From Pogonophryne albipinna (taxonomy: Eukaryota > Chordata > Actinopteri > Perciformes > Artedidraconidae), in assembly GCA_028583405.1 (NCBI GenBank), contig CM053257.1:30797293-30861292 (forward strand): 64,000 nt of DNA, read 5' to 3'. A program made the translations under genes and the position numbers. The notes below the pieces were generated by a model. That model searched no databases, was not told the DNA's origin, and was given only the letters and a program-made list of their open reading frames with translations. Positions 50,413 to 62,781 of the stretch are shown in pieces (within the stretch, counting starts at the first letter, position 1; each line of letters starts with the position of its first letter).

Positions 50413-51765
50413 TTAATACATGTTCCTATGTTAGAATGAAAATGCTTGATCAAAGAGCAATGAGTATGCTATAATATATATTTCAGGAGGGCAGAGCTCA
50501 ACCTGCTTTCTGTAGGTATTCCCAAACATTTGGATTCCTCACTTTCAATGTATGATACATAATTCAGCCACAAGACTGTGTGTTGGGCTTACTAAATAGT
50601 ATAACTATAAAAGAAAGTTGCTTTTTTTGATGGCAGCTTTTCCCCCAGCTGAAATATATTTTTTCAGAGAAAATAGGGTGCTTTGATCGTTTGGGAAATT
50701 TACAACTATTCAAAGGAATTTGAAAACAACGCACACTATATTACATCGAGCAGTTTGAAGTTGTGTTTCACTATTTATAACGATCTGTCATTTCCATCCA
50801 GTAATCTGCTTTAAAAGAAAGGAATAGGCGCTTGTTTCCCCGCTCAGGATTAAAAAGCAATTCACAATATTTCCTTTTATGTTATGCTATGCTGAGTGTG
50901 ATGAATAGTCCTTTATTATATGGGAACGATAATATCCTTAATTACGGTGCCACCATTTGATATGCAAGCTCCCTATGTGCTTCTATGGAAAATGCTCCTG
51001 TATAGTAAAGAGACGAGTTAACATGTCGTGTGCAGAGACTGACAGTTGGCTGCTAACACTCTGAGATAGAAAGCTTGTCTTATTTAAAGAATCATGATCT
51101 TTCCACTCTGTGCTAGGTTTTAAAAATGTAACCCGTCATAGAAGAATTGTATATGCCATATCGTGCTTTCTTTTTAACTTCTCATTGAAAAATGCAAGTC
51201 TATTAAGGGACACATTCACTGTTAACTAGTTGCCTATTAGCATGCATATAGCATTTTGGCTATTCATTATAAAGCACTAATAAAATAACTCTTTGTAGCT
51301 AAGAATATGTCTCCCATTAAAAGGTTAGATCTTGCTCATAACTAATTCACTTGTTTGACATCATTTACACAGGCTTCCTATTCCAAAGATGTTTCCTTTT
51401 CCAGACAAACTGAAATAAACACATCATTCTCTTCAGTGATGGGTTACACCTTGAACAAATGTAATAACTGAAAGCATATCATCTGCTGTTGATTTGGTTC
51501 TACCAACTCATAACTCCCCCACTGAGCAAATCATACAAAGAACATAATTAATATTGAACAACCTTACTATTAATACTCAAGTAATTTGAACATTCTTGAG
51601 GAAAGCCTTTCATAATGGCCTTGTAGTCCTTCAATAGTCATGCAGAACAAGGCATTGAACAGTTCTATTTAGGGACTAATAAAAAGACATAACTCATCAA
51701 ATGTGTGCTAAGAAACTAGTTCATAGAACCTGTGTTCGAATTACCCATTTGCTTTCGGGGGAGCC

Positions 51766-52457
51766 CTATTTATTTATTTGTTTGGCAATCATATAGGCAG
51801 ACCTGAAAGATGTATATGTTTCCTGCATTAGATCAACATTGATTGCCAATAGGTAGGACATCTTTTTTCTCATCTCCGAAATCTCGATCGCTTTTTCGTG
51901 TGCCTGGCTCTTGGTGCTTATTAATCTTTTTCCGCAGGTTATTCTGTTGATCACTGCTGACTTTTCCCTGAATCCATTCTTGTGAAAGTTGCACTGAGGT
52001 GGATTTATTTTGCGAGCGGCAGGGAGATCAATATACTTTTTGCCTCTTTGCAAATCTCACATCCATTTTTTTTTCATGGATACCTTTCATTCCACTCACT
52101 CCATCTTTTCTGTGTCAAGGTAAAAGGCAGGTCATGGGCATCGTCAGTTTCGCTAGCGCAGGTGGCGCCGGCGGCTGTGGCCGTTGTTGAAGCCTCTTCA
52201 GGCTCCGCATCGGCAGGCCTCTCCCTCGGTGTGGAGCTGTCAAACTCGACCCTAACGCCGCTTACAGCCGGCCAACTAAAAGTTGTTCCGTTCACGTTGT
52301 CATTTTTAGACTCCTTTGCTTCTTTGCTTGTGAATCCAAAACCTGCGAGGCTTGGATGTTTTCGTTTCGCCATATTTTTTATTACAAAGAAAGAGTTAAA
52401 TAAATAAATCAGTATGAAAATATCAAATACCGCGCTAGCATCGCCTGCCGTAACCAT
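51766..52457 (-). pseudogene. hAT transposase N-terminal remnant
   Basis: The minus strand starts with MAKRKHPSLAGFGFTSKEAK (52,374 downward). It runs through an acidic Ser/Thr-rich stretch to WSEWNERYP, is broken by a frameshift at a run of A (about 52,070), continues with a CEICKEA-type zinc-binding pattern, and then has SQAHEKAI and SFRSAYMIAKQINK, stop at about 51,766. A BED-like N-terminus followed by 'FR-AY-IAK' is the usual order in KIAA1586/ZBED-type hAT transposases. The catalytic core is missing. No element ends were found. It lies antisense within the nrxn2 intron. Confidence 0.65.
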
Positions 52458-55184
52458 AGCAACGTAAGTACCATTTCAAACAGTGGGTATAACAATAAAT
52501 CCTTCCTTTCCTCTCAGATGAATCAGTGCTCTGAAGCTCCGATGGAAACAGACAATACTCCAAGAAATGTTTTTTTTTTCTGTCAGTGCTGCTGTCAAAA
52601 CAGCTAGGTGGGACACTGCGTGGCTTTTCACGAGTATATATGCCTGTCTAGCTTGATACCCAAACACATGGACATTAAGAAAAAAAGTGACCTGGAAAGG
52701 CCAAACTTTTGTTTATCAAAACTGGGCTGCAGCAGTGATGCTTTGCCAGCTGTCAGAAGGTGCTTTGGGGCTGTTTTGTGATCGTGCTGCAAAGTAAGCA
52801 CAATGGAAGCATCTCCTTTGTTAAAGAGGGTTTGGACCCTGGAGATGTTAATGTGGTCCAGAGGACATGCACTGAATTCGACCTGAGACTGCACTACACT
52901 GAAGTTTCATATTGAGTACTCATCAGTTTGCTTCTTGGGAAGAGTGATTAAACCTCTGTTACAGTACAGCATGCGCAAGATGTAAGTAAGACAGGAATAT
53001 AAGAGAGATGTCTTACAGATGATATAGGGATTATACAGTAAGAAAAGGTTATAGTGTGTTTTTTCACCATACATTTTTTATGATGAAATACGACTGGTGA
53101 CCCTGCTGAATCTCACTAAAGCTGACTGTGATTAACTCAGTGTCAATGTGAGTAACTGTGAGTGTGCAGACATTTGTCATGAAGGGGTTTCATCTTCCTT
53201 TTGACTTGTGTGAGTTAGATTATCCAGCTGTAGTTGATGAGTCATAAACACATTTGCTTCCTTCTTGGTTCCTAACAACCTTCAAGTGATGACAGGAAGA
53301 CAATTGAAAGAGCCATCGAGCTGTTACTGACCTCCAAAATGAAGGATTTTTATTTCGAGATAGAGCTCCTTAATGTGAAATAATTGGAACATTTCTCAAG
53401 ATTGAAGTGACGTTACTAATAGGACGTTCAAGGTCTCTTCAGACTTCTGTCCTCACACCAACTTTGTCAGCATGAATAATTATTTCAAATTGAAAAGGTT
53501 TCCGGAAGGATTTTACATATAATTAGCAGTTGAGAGAAAAGCTCCAAAAAGGTTTCACTTCACACAATAGCAGCCAACATTACAGAAAGAAATGTTTCGG
53601 TCTTTCAATGAGTAATGCAGTATTAAAATCCAGAGAGAAAGGAAAAATCTGTCATATTATTATAAATGTGTGGGAGATTTTTAATATCCATATGGGCTGT
53701 AAATATTGTCTCCACCCTGTGCCATGCAGGCCCCTCAGTATGCAGTATTTCATTTCAATAAACAACCTATTTCTATGTTTACTTCTTCTCGCCTCTCTTG
53801 TTGAAGTTGTGATATAGTGCAACCAGCTGTGGGAGGAGAGGCTGTTTAAATAAAACCTGCACACTTTTGGCCCTTGAAACTAAACAGCTGAAGGATATCA
53901 GGGAAGCTACACGGCTTATTATTAATATTGTGTTATTTTAATGACTTTCTAATAATGTGCACACAATCCTGCATTTAAGACATACTGTACAACAGGCACT
54001 CGTTGCATAACCACTTGACCACTTGTGTTATGAGTGCCAATGAATTACATTGTAATTTGGTTTGTCGACTTTTATTGTCACACTTAACCTTCAGGCTGTC
54101 ATGTTCCGGGTCATACTGTAGTGATTAATGAGCTCTCTTCATGGTAGGATTGTTTTTGTGTGTGTTTCATCGTAGTACAAAGGCTATATCAATCCACTGG
54201 TTTGTAGATGGCTCGGTGATAATTCAAAATGTTAATTTATTGCCTTACAGTACAATCATATTGTTATGAGGTTCTATATTGAGATATCGTGATTCACAAT
54301 TATGATTTCTTAATTGATAATAGCAAGCAGGACAGGGTTCTATCCGCATTGTTATGGTTATTATTTCAACTTTGAAGAGGATTTGCAGGATTTTCATAAT
54401 TTAAACGTTAAGCTATATTTTTTTAGCTACGTGCCTACACCCAATTATTCTGCTTAAATCAAACTGACATCTTAATAGTCATTGTATAGCTGGAAATATA
54501 GTATAACAATAATTTAAATCAAACAAAAATGAACAACAATAGGCATTAATATGTAGTTATTTCATATGGACTAGTTGTTCAATTACATGAAAACATGCTA
54601 TATGTTCTGATACATATGGTTATCAGGATATGAACAACAACAGTTCAGGCCATATTGCACAGCTTAGTGAGCAGAGTGTGTGTGCTCCTCTGTGATCTAC
54701 ATGCATGTGTTGCTCACACACACATGTCTCCACACATTTAGCACTTTGACCTGGTGTTGCATTTTAGAAACACTGCAAGGCGGCTGATGAACAAAGTTCA
54801 GACAGGCACTGACACCCCCACATGCAGTTATCACGTTTCTTATAAGTGCCACCCAAAGGCTTATTTGAGAAGCAGCCTTGATCTTTAAAGAAGGATGGCA
54901 GGAGCAGGGAGACGCTGCAGGAGGAAAAGTTGGTCAACCAAAAGAGAAGCAGAAGGATTCTGTCAGGAGAGATCCACATCAGGAAACCTGAGCTGCCCGC
55001 TGAGGGGGAACGATACTGAACCCTGAAGAGAGAACTAAACATACTGTTCATGTCACAAAAGATATACGCTTTTAAACAAGGTCTCTGGCTCCACAACCCT
55101 GAAACCGACGGAAACTCTATAGGCTGCACGTTTGGAGTGAATATAAATGGGAAATACGTGTCATTCTTTGTTTTTTACCTGCAG

Positions 55185-55356
55185 GATGAAGGAAAAATTG
55201 GTGTCATCTTCAACGTGGGGACAGATGACATCACCATCGATGAGCCTGCTGTCATTGTAAATGACGGCAAGTACCATGTAGTGCGCTTCACACGCAGCGG
55301 AGGCAATGCTACCCTCCAGGTGGACAGCAATCCGGTTATTGAGCGATATCCACCAG
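55185..55356 (+). CDS. nrxn2: Neurexin-2 exon, second part of LNS6
   Basis: 172-bp exon, acceptor ACCTGCAG, donor GTAAGA, phase 0 to phase 1. It encodes [40 protein letters not shown] and ERYPPG. GTDD lies in the loop that supplies a Ca2+ ligand in beta-neurexin LNS6 structures. NGT-type glycosylation is not obvious, but NAT (in GGNATLQ) is a possible N-glycosylation sequon. Where family members have Trp in 'VDSWPV' this copy reads VDSNPV. The exon ends at splice site 4, so the next exon is either the SS4 cassette or the exon at 60,182. Confidence 0.95.
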
Positions 55357-58127
55357 GTAAGACTGATTGGCCTCACTATGTGGTTATACATACAGAGTTG
55401 GCATGGAGCGTCTGGATTAACGAGAGAGGATTGCACGTCTGCCTCTCGAACATAAATCCTTGAATGACCACTTGTGAAATGTACTGTTTGAGAAAAAAAG
55501 ATTTACCCATTGGCTCATTTTAATTCAGCTCTCCCTAGTTATTTCATCACTCTGTGAGCTCTCTATTAAATTGCCACACACATACAACTGGACATAACCA
55601 TATTGCGCAAACAAATGTGATAAGCTGAAATTGATACATTTGCTTCAAGCTGCCTTGTATATGTTTAGCAATGAAATAATTTGCATTAGCCGCTGTTGTT
55701 TTTGAAGCCAGTCTGCCAGACACTTGGGAAAAAAAGTAGCAGATGAGAAAAGTAAGTGAAGCAGTATGTCTGAGTACAAAAAAGATATCCATGGGTAGCA
55801 CAAAAACAAATTTCAGTTCAATTACTATGTAAATCTAAATTAATATGTATCTTTTTTGGTTGATCTATTAGCCTGTTCCAGGTCTATAGAGGCAGTGTTA
55901 ACTAACCCGGGTGGATGCTGTCGGCTCAGCTGATAAATTGTTGACATTTACAATTCTCTTGAGAACATGCTTAAATCCATATTCATCTGGCAACTTGTAA
56001 ATACCAACAAGGTGACCTTACCATAACGTCTGTTTTGCATAAACATATTGATGGATTTGGCTGAATTTACACTGTCTTCTGCCAGATAAAAGGCTCAGCT
56101 CTAAAATGATGGATATGTGTTTTACATTTTAATCAGATGCTATAACATAAAATACTATGCTATACATAAATATGTACATAATTAAAGTAACTCTGCCTGA
56201 GGATAAAAGTGTCCTCACGTACTAAGACAAATGACCTACTCCATACTCCAAAATTATATTATATACACATTTTATTCTGGTTTAGTGTTTTTGAAAAATC
56301 CAAATACCTTCATGGCATTGCATATTCAATGTTGATTATATCTGCCCAGGCACACAGACAAACAAACAAAATGGAGAAGATAGGATGCACCTTTCACACA
56401 AATTTGTTTCCCTGTACAAAAAGTTCAAAGCTCATCCATTTTGATACACTCGTCTCATACCAAACATATACGCATAGACCAAAAAACCCAACGTTCATAA
56501 TGTGATCACGACCGGCTGTGCTTTAACCTGCTCTGAACCAATCAACCAATTAACCTTGTTTAGAACAGGTGCTCCAGCTGGCGGAGCGGGAGGAAACCGA
56601 GTCCCTTCTGCATCCAGCTGGTGCTTAAAGCACACACGCACATGGCATCTGAATCCAGAAATTGTGCAATGGGTATAAAATAGAGTAATAGTTGTAATTA
56701 ATTTAGTGAAGTGTACATACAGTATAACCTCTTAGGCAAGTTTCCAAAATGCTTGTGAGGCCTTTGTGGATGCTAGGCCTGCACAAAAAAGACTTTGTAA
56801 TTGTCACAGGAACTGCTCTGAAGCTGTGTTTTTCGTAACGTAACATTTCTTTAAGTGTATAAGGATTTATAACTATTGTTGCCTTCACACGGAAACCAAG
56901 CAACGACCTTTGTGTGAGGCAAAAATGCAAAAACTCTGCTTGCATTTGTGGAAATGCTCTGTGAATGGTTCACATATTTTAAAACCTGCTTTTTTATTTA
57001 GTCTAACAGGAGACAAAAAAATAGCCTAGGTAAGCTTCAATTCAATTTTCATGCACCATTTATTTACTGTGCCTCCCTTTCCGTTTTCAACTGTAATCCT
57101 AATCCTTTTTATTCATTTATTGTCCAACAACATGGCTGACTTCAAACTGCTCTTTGTTCGTTTGTATCAGTTTATTTACATATTCATACAGAAGATGTGA
57201 ATTAAACATGGTTTTAGAAAACCTACTCCACATGGATTTGGTACCCTACACTTGTGGTAGTTTATAAATAGTGTCAACAACAGTAAAGTCATAACAGTGT
57301 GGCTGATGATTGACAGGACTTCTTCTAAATCAACACAAGACTGAATGAAACATATTTATGGAACTAGTATACACTGGGCAATTCTTACACTTTGAATCAA
57401 ACAGTATATTTCCTGTTGACGTTTGTTTGCGATGAATTACTCTTCTGTGTTTGCATGTGGTATATAGAGAGGGGACGTCCTATTAGCCCTGATTCCACAA
57501 TGTAGTTTGGCGTTTAATAGATCAATAGAAATAGGTTTTGGTGATGGAGCTTACTGTTTATCCACTTGTTTATTTAGTCTGAAAATCTTGTTCAGAATTA
57601 AACAACTACTGCTCCCATTGTATTTAACGCAGTATATCATGAAAGTACATTGTGGAATAGGAGTGGGGTGAGACTTCAGCCCTCTGTAATGACTGCAGTC
57701 AATTGTGAATGTATGTTTGGCTGCAACTACAGAATGTGTATCACTGTCTAAATGCTAAATGATTGTATTTGTTGAAGTGGCTGCTTTTCTTAATGCTTTC
57801 TTACCTGAAATAACTTCTTCTTTTTTATGCAGTACCTAAAATCATTTTAAATTTGACTGCAATTGGAATCATGCATTGCTTAAAAAATAACTAAATAACT
57901 CTAACTAGGGCAGCACATTATAAATAGCCTAAACTCTAATTAATACAACCTCTGCTACTCGTAATAACTAGATAACACTAAGTAAAGCACAAGTTTCTTT
58001 TAACTCACAGCTGGGTTAAAATTGATAACTTGTTAAACCTGTTAGCCATTATAACTCTGTTTCTAACCATGTGATCTTTCAGCTTGCAGACTTTAACCTT
58101 TAATCTGTCTCTCCAAATTCTTTGAAG
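55357..58127 (+). other. nrxn2: nrxn2 intron upstream of SS4
   Basis: 2.8-kb intron with no transposon recognised. Its last 300 bp, about 57,850-58,070, are rich in TAAC, CTAA and TAAA words (for example AACTAAATAACTCTAACTAG). These could serve as branch points or STAR-protein sites for regulated use of the SS4 exon. The acceptor is TTTGAAG. Confidence 0.75.
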
Positions 58128-58217
58128 GACACTATGATAATGAACGACTGGCTATTGCTAGACAAAGAATCCCATACAGACTTGGTCGGGTAGTTGACGA
58201 GTGGCTACTCGATAAAG
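58128..58217 (+). CDS. nrxn2: Neurexin-2 SS4 cassette exon
   Basis: 90-bp alternatively spliced exon, phase 1 at both ends, so inclusion or skipping keeps the frame. It encodes the 30-residue SS4 insert ([20 protein letters not shown] then VVDEWLLDK). This matches mammalian NRXN1 and NRXN2 at nearly every position after the first few. In this family the insert lies in LNS6, lowers or abolishes binding of some neuroligins and LRRTMs, and is needed for cerebellin binding. The weak acceptor (TTTGAAG) and UAAA-rich downstream intron fit regulated splicing. Confidence 0.96.
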
Positions 58218-58275
58218 GTAAAAAATAAACTGATGAATAATTAATCCCTGAAATAAATACTAAATAACTCTTCCC
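58218..58275 (+). promoter_or_regulatory. nrxn2: UAAA/UUAA cluster downstream of SS4
   Basis: Just after the SS4 donor, the intron reads GTAAAAAATAAACTGATGAA and then TAATTAATCCCTGAAATAAA and TACTAAATAAC. There are at least six UAAA, AUAA or UUAA words in under 60 bases. In mammals the STAR proteins SAM68, SLM1 and SLM2 bind such repeats downstream of neurexin SS4 exons and repress inclusion. The role here is inferred from position and composition. Confidence 0.55.
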
Positions 58276-60181
58276 CATGAGAGGTGCAGTGCCAGAAGAC
58301 AAGGGTGACAAGTGACCCAGATGTAAACATCCATTTTAATTTGACTCTCTATTGCCTGTTGATTATGATTACCACAATATAGTGGACTTCAAAATTAATT
58401 TCATAGTGAAGGGGAATGGCGTACTTGCCATTTATTCTTTGTCATCCTTAACCTTGTGGATAAGCTGCACCTTAACAAAGATTTAAACCGAATACCTAAA
58501 AAAACATAACCCTTGTCTAACCCTCTATCGTCCCTCTTAATGTGTAATTAGATACTGTGTGTAATTGCTATACATAAAATATCATTAATATGCTGTGTAA
58601 CATTTACATGGAACTAAAACATTACGCAATAAATGACTATTTGTATATCAATAACTTACCCCGTGTTACCTTAACGTTTTGAAAGAACATGTCTTTTCTT
58701 GCATGCCTGGATAAATGAAAATTGGATTTGATTGCGATGTGTGAGAGTTCGTAAACGGGTCCTCCATTTCCCTTCAATGCATTCAGACCTTTTTCTCACC
58801 CTGGAGGCATCCAAGAAAAAACACGTTTTTTCACAAATTCAAGGCTACACGGGATGAATAATTGAAAAACAAATTATCATTTTGTGGGTGAAAGACTCCA
58901 ATGAACACCATTGAAACTAACATGTGACGCCATAGTCTCGTTCCTCCTAAACTGAACATTTAAAAAAAAAAATCCTGGATGTTATCTCACCAAATTAGTT
59001 TATTTTCCCTTTCGTGTTCCCTGCAACCTTGTATTACCTTATCTTGTACCACCACAAACCACATCAGACTCCCAAGCTGATGTTTGTTTTCTTGGTGCGA
59101 CAAAACAGGCCCTGACAGGCTGTTAAAGTAGATCACTGTTTGTAGCCAATAACTTTGCTAATAAGCATTCTCCCGAGAGGGGCCCATTACTGAAGCCCTC
59201 CTCCTCCTCTGATGTAACACTGCTTATCAGGGAGGCTGCCGACAGTCCTGCTGTTAGATTAGATATCATTGGCCACTTTCAGGAGGTGAAACAATCATGG
59301 CACCCAGAGCACAGCATGCATCAATGGCCTAATGGCTGATGAAGTCAGTGTAAGGGAGGGATGTCTTTTATTGTCATTAAGCTTTACAGTCTAAAGTATA
59401 GCGACACTACCATGTTAATAATGTGCCCATCTCTTCAGAAAGAAGCCATACTTGCATCCTAGCACCATCTGTTCTGGAGCTGAGTGATGAATAAATATCC
59501 TGGAAAAAACATCTGCTCATTCTCCTCTAGTGATGAATGAAAAAACATTCTGTTGTCTTAGATAAATGCATTTATTAGTACTGAAACCTGGAAATAGAGT
59601 ACACAGAGTGAGCTTGTTAAATCCTCTCACCACAAGCTGCTTATACCCAAGCTGCCATTAGAAAAAGGTTGTTCAGCGCCTTATTGGTTATCTCTCTTAA
59701 ATCCAACAAAACCAGCCGGAATCGGTTCCCAAAAAGCATATCCCAGGTGTTTACCAATCTTTTGGATGTCGTTGGCATTTTGGAGTTATCCAACAGATGA
59801 ATTTACAATGACTCAGCAATATAACATACATTTCTTTCTACCACACCCACAGACCGTCTGCTTACATCGTGATAATTCAACATGTCTCCGTCCAATCAAA
59901 ACACTTAAATAAGAGCCTAAACATATAACCCTCCTCTGATTGTAACCTGCATGTGTAAAGTCTAAATAATAACCTTGCTAATACCTAACCTTCCCCCTTT
60001 AAAGTTAGCGTCTAATTAAGTTTTAAATAGATGACTAAGTATGATGTTATAATCACAAAAGCCCATCTGGTTCAAATGATGTTCCTATGCAAGCTCTCCC
60101 GTGTGACTTCTGTATGTCTGCTCCACTATTCTCTTCCTTTTTTTTCCACCTCTTGCTCTCTCTATGTCTGTGTAACTTCAG
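58218..60181 (+). other. nrxn2: nrxn2 intron downstream of SS4
   Basis: 2.0-kb intron ending in a long pyrimidine tract (CTCTTCCTTTTTTTTCCACC near 60,131-60,150) and an acceptor CTTCAG. Other than the UAAA cluster, nothing was recognised. Confidence 0.75.
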
Positions 60182-60510
60182 GGAGACAGTTGACCATCTT
60201 TAACAGCCAGGCAGCCATTAAAATTGGCGGTCACGACAAGGATCGGCCCTTCCAGGGTCAGATTTCAGGGCTCTACTACAACGGTCTCCAGGTGCTCAAG
60301 CTGGCAGCAGAGAACGACCCCAGTGTTCAGGCGGAGGGGAGCCTGCGCCTGGTCGGAGACTCGTTCTCTGTTTTGACCACCGACATCACCTCCGCCACCC
60401 CGCTGGCAGTGTCCGATATGTCCACCACAATCATGGAGACCACCACCACCATGGCTACGACCACCACCCGCAGACAGAGGTCGCCCAGCTTGAGCGAGAG
60501 CATCTCAAAG
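60182..60510 (+). CDS. nrxn2: Neurexin-2 exon, end of LNS6 and Thr-rich stalk
   Basis: 329-bp exon starting in phase 1 (GG-AGA gives Gly-Arg) and ending in phase 0 before donor GTCAGA. It encodes [17 protein letters not shown], with the I-x-N residues that contribute Ca2+ coordination in beta-neurexins. It continues with [20 protein letters not shown], then the juxtamembrane stalk with [19 protein letters not shown], a likely O-glycosylated mucin-like stretch. It joins in frame to 55,356 directly or to the SS4 exon at 58,217. 'AAIKIGG' is the NRXN2 form (NRXN1 has ATIIIGG). Confidence 0.95.
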
Positions 60511-61721
60511 GTCAGATAGAGTATACAAGTTGTGGGTTAGTAACTTAGTTGAGGATTGTTTTGGCCACTTTTCAGGGAAATCAAACATATGGGATATTAA
60601 AATGGCTCAGTAACAGAACATCAATCAAATACATCTGTTTTTTTTTAAGTGGTTTGTAGAGATTGGGCTTTATTTTTTTAATATTGTTGCAAATATTTTA
60701 AGAATTATTAAGACTTTACATTGTTCTGTTTTTCCATAGTATTTAAAATGGCTCTGACCCAAACATAGCTCATAATGAATGTGCATGTGAACAACGTAAG
60801 ATGGTAGTGAAAAAGTGCCAATCTAATTTATTTAATTCAAACAAACCGTATTTGATATTATAACATTTCCCAAACTATTTACAGCGACCTTATTCATATT
60901 TTAGAGCATTCATACTGGGGTCAACCAATATTCACCTTTTTATTTAGTCAATTGTCATTTTCCTCTCAAAATCACACAATAAGGAGTATTTTGGAACCAA
61001 AATTGAATGATATGTTCAATCTATTTGTGTATTTTGCCCTATTTGAAAGCAGGGGTTAAAGTAGCATGTTGTTCTTGTATTAAACTAACTGTACAGTCTT
61101 AGAGAAACGCACCTATGTTATCTATAACTCAATGTCACTCTCTTTTATATGTTGCTCATGGTTGGAAATGTTTATTATGGGGACAGTGAAGTCTTACGTA
61201 TAGCACTCAAGCTCCTGGGTTATCAGGAGTAAATAAGGGGATACAATCACATAACCAATGACAATCATACAGCACACAAATCTGATCCCTCAATTCTCCT
61301 CTCTGGCAATGGCCTTAACCTTTGTAAAAATAAACTCGTATTTTCTAAATAAAGAGAGATAAACTCAGTTTATTGTGCAGGGGTGGAACTGCACATGAGT
61401 ACTCGTAGTAAGGTAAATTATCCTTTTTGTGTAATCACGTCAGAAGTTGCTGTAAGAGCTTAAATTAAAATCAAACAGCAATTACCTCCTTTAGATATGC
61501 ATGTGATAATCACCGGAGGCTAAAAGGATTCTGACCCTGAAATCATTAAAATCAAATGTCCCTTGTTTTCGAATGTCTGACGCATTTGTAGAATTCCATA
61601 ATTATTCAAATGATAGGCTACTTAAATCCTTTAGCTAACTGTGCATGCATTCTTACAACAGGTTTGGTCCCACTGATTGTAAATGCATCACGTATTTCAA
61701 TTTATTTCCAAGTGTTCTAGG

Positions 61722-61754
<33 letters not shown>
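61722..61754. repeat. (AAT)n microsatellite
   Basis: About 11 units of AAT in the stalk-region intron. Confidence 0.95.
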
Positions 61755-62023
61755 GCATTCATGCTTCAATATATTTTTATTGAAGCCTTAAGAATTGTAG
61801 GCATGGATCAGTCACAATACATGCATCCAGACTGGTGAACATTACCAACCAACATTTCAAACGCTTTCAAAATGCTGCAAACCTGCCAAATTGGAAGGAT
61901 TTTAGCGCTTGTATTTGAAGTCCTGAGATTTCATTAAAAAAAATCCCCTGTCGCTTCTATTAAAAATACAGAGTGCATTTTTCATTATAATTATTTTGTC
62001 CGGGCTCCCTTAAATTATCTTCT

Positions 62024-62250
62024 CCATCCATCCATCCATCCATCTTCTTCCGCTTATCCGTGGTCGGGTCGCGGGGGTAGCAGTTCCAGCAGAGAGCCCC
62101 AAACTTCCTTTTCCCTGGCGACATCAACCAGCTCTGACTGGGGGATCCCAAGGCGCTCCCAGGCCAGCGAAGAGATATAATCCCTCCACCTGGTCCTAGG
62201 TCTACCCCTTGGTCTCTTCCCAGCTGGACGTGCCTGGAACACCTCCCTAT
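62024..62250 (-). repeat. Non-LTR retrotransposon 3' fragment
   Basis: On the minus strand an open segment reads RPAGKRPRGRPRTRWRDYIS, then LAWERLGIPQSELVDVAREK and LLELLPPRPDHG before a stop. It is followed by GATGGATGG repeats (CCAT repeats on the plus strand, 62,024-62,043). 'GRPRTRWRDYIS-LAWERLG' with a GATGG tail is the end of a LINE very common in fish. It is 5'-truncated. The clade name would need a library search. Confidence 0.72.
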
Positions 62251-62696
62251 CTTCTCTGTATTTTCAATTCATTTGAATAATCCAATTGCAAACCATCTAT
62301 TCCCCGCTCTGCTCAGGTATTCTGAGTCCACTGTGCGACCTAATGTTAATAAAAAAGAAGTGTACAAAGGGCAAATGATATAGAATCTAATGAAAACATC
62401 TGCTTACTGAGAAATCCTTCTCCATCAGCAGTACTCTGTGTAAACACATGAATTCAGCCACAGGGGTGGAGGATAAAAAGCAGCTGCATATGGGCAAATT
62501 TTGAGTTTGTAGTCTAAGTAGCGTTGCTCCAAGCAACAAAAAACACGAAAGTGGCACAGTGCTGTATGCTGCAGTTTTCCCCTCAAATAGGGCAGTCAGC
62601 CAGCGAGACTAAATACAAACTGAGCACAAATCTAGATGATGCGAACGTGATGACTCTATATTTGTAAAAAACACTTTTTCTATCTTTGCCTTTCAG

Positions 62697-62781
62697 CCGC
62701 AGAACTCTGATGATATTTTGGTGGCATCAGCCGAGTGTCCAAGTGATGATGAAGACCTGGAAGAGTGTGAACCAGGAACAG
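62697..62781 (+). CDS. nrxn2: Neurexin-2 acidic stalk exon
   Basis: 85-bp exon from acceptor CTTTCAG to donor GTGGGT, phase 0 to phase 1. It encodes [20 protein letters not shown] and LEECEPGT. The [14 protein letters not shown] segment is conserved in the neurexin stalk. The two cysteines form the conserved Cys loop of the stalk. Confidence 0.94.

Larger units (their letters stand above)
47432..55184 (+). other. nrxn2: nrxn2 intron within LNS6
   Basis: A 7.75-kb intron with donor GTAAGT at 47,432 and acceptor ACCTGCAG ending at 55,184. It carries a possible old repeat tail at about 49,640-49,735 (GCTCTGTGAAGCACTTTAGC), a TTAA MITE (50,190-50,412) and a hAT transposase fragment (51,766-52,457). 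No further exon was recognised. The frame open upstream of 55,185 is read-through of the acceptor, not coding. Confidence 0.8.
60511..62696 (+). other. nrxn2: nrxn2 intron in the stalk region
   Basis: 2.2-kb intron with donor GTCAGA and acceptor CTTTCAG. It contains an (AAT)n tract at 61,722-61,754 and a LINE 3' fragment at 62,024-62,250, listed separately. No other feature was recognised. Confidence 0.75.

Noticed and set aside
55050..55463. 137-codon open frame covering an LNS6 exon
   Set aside because: Only 55,185-55,356 is coding. The flanking parts are intron read through the acceptor and donor, shown by the exact AG and GT borders and the phases of neighbouring exons.
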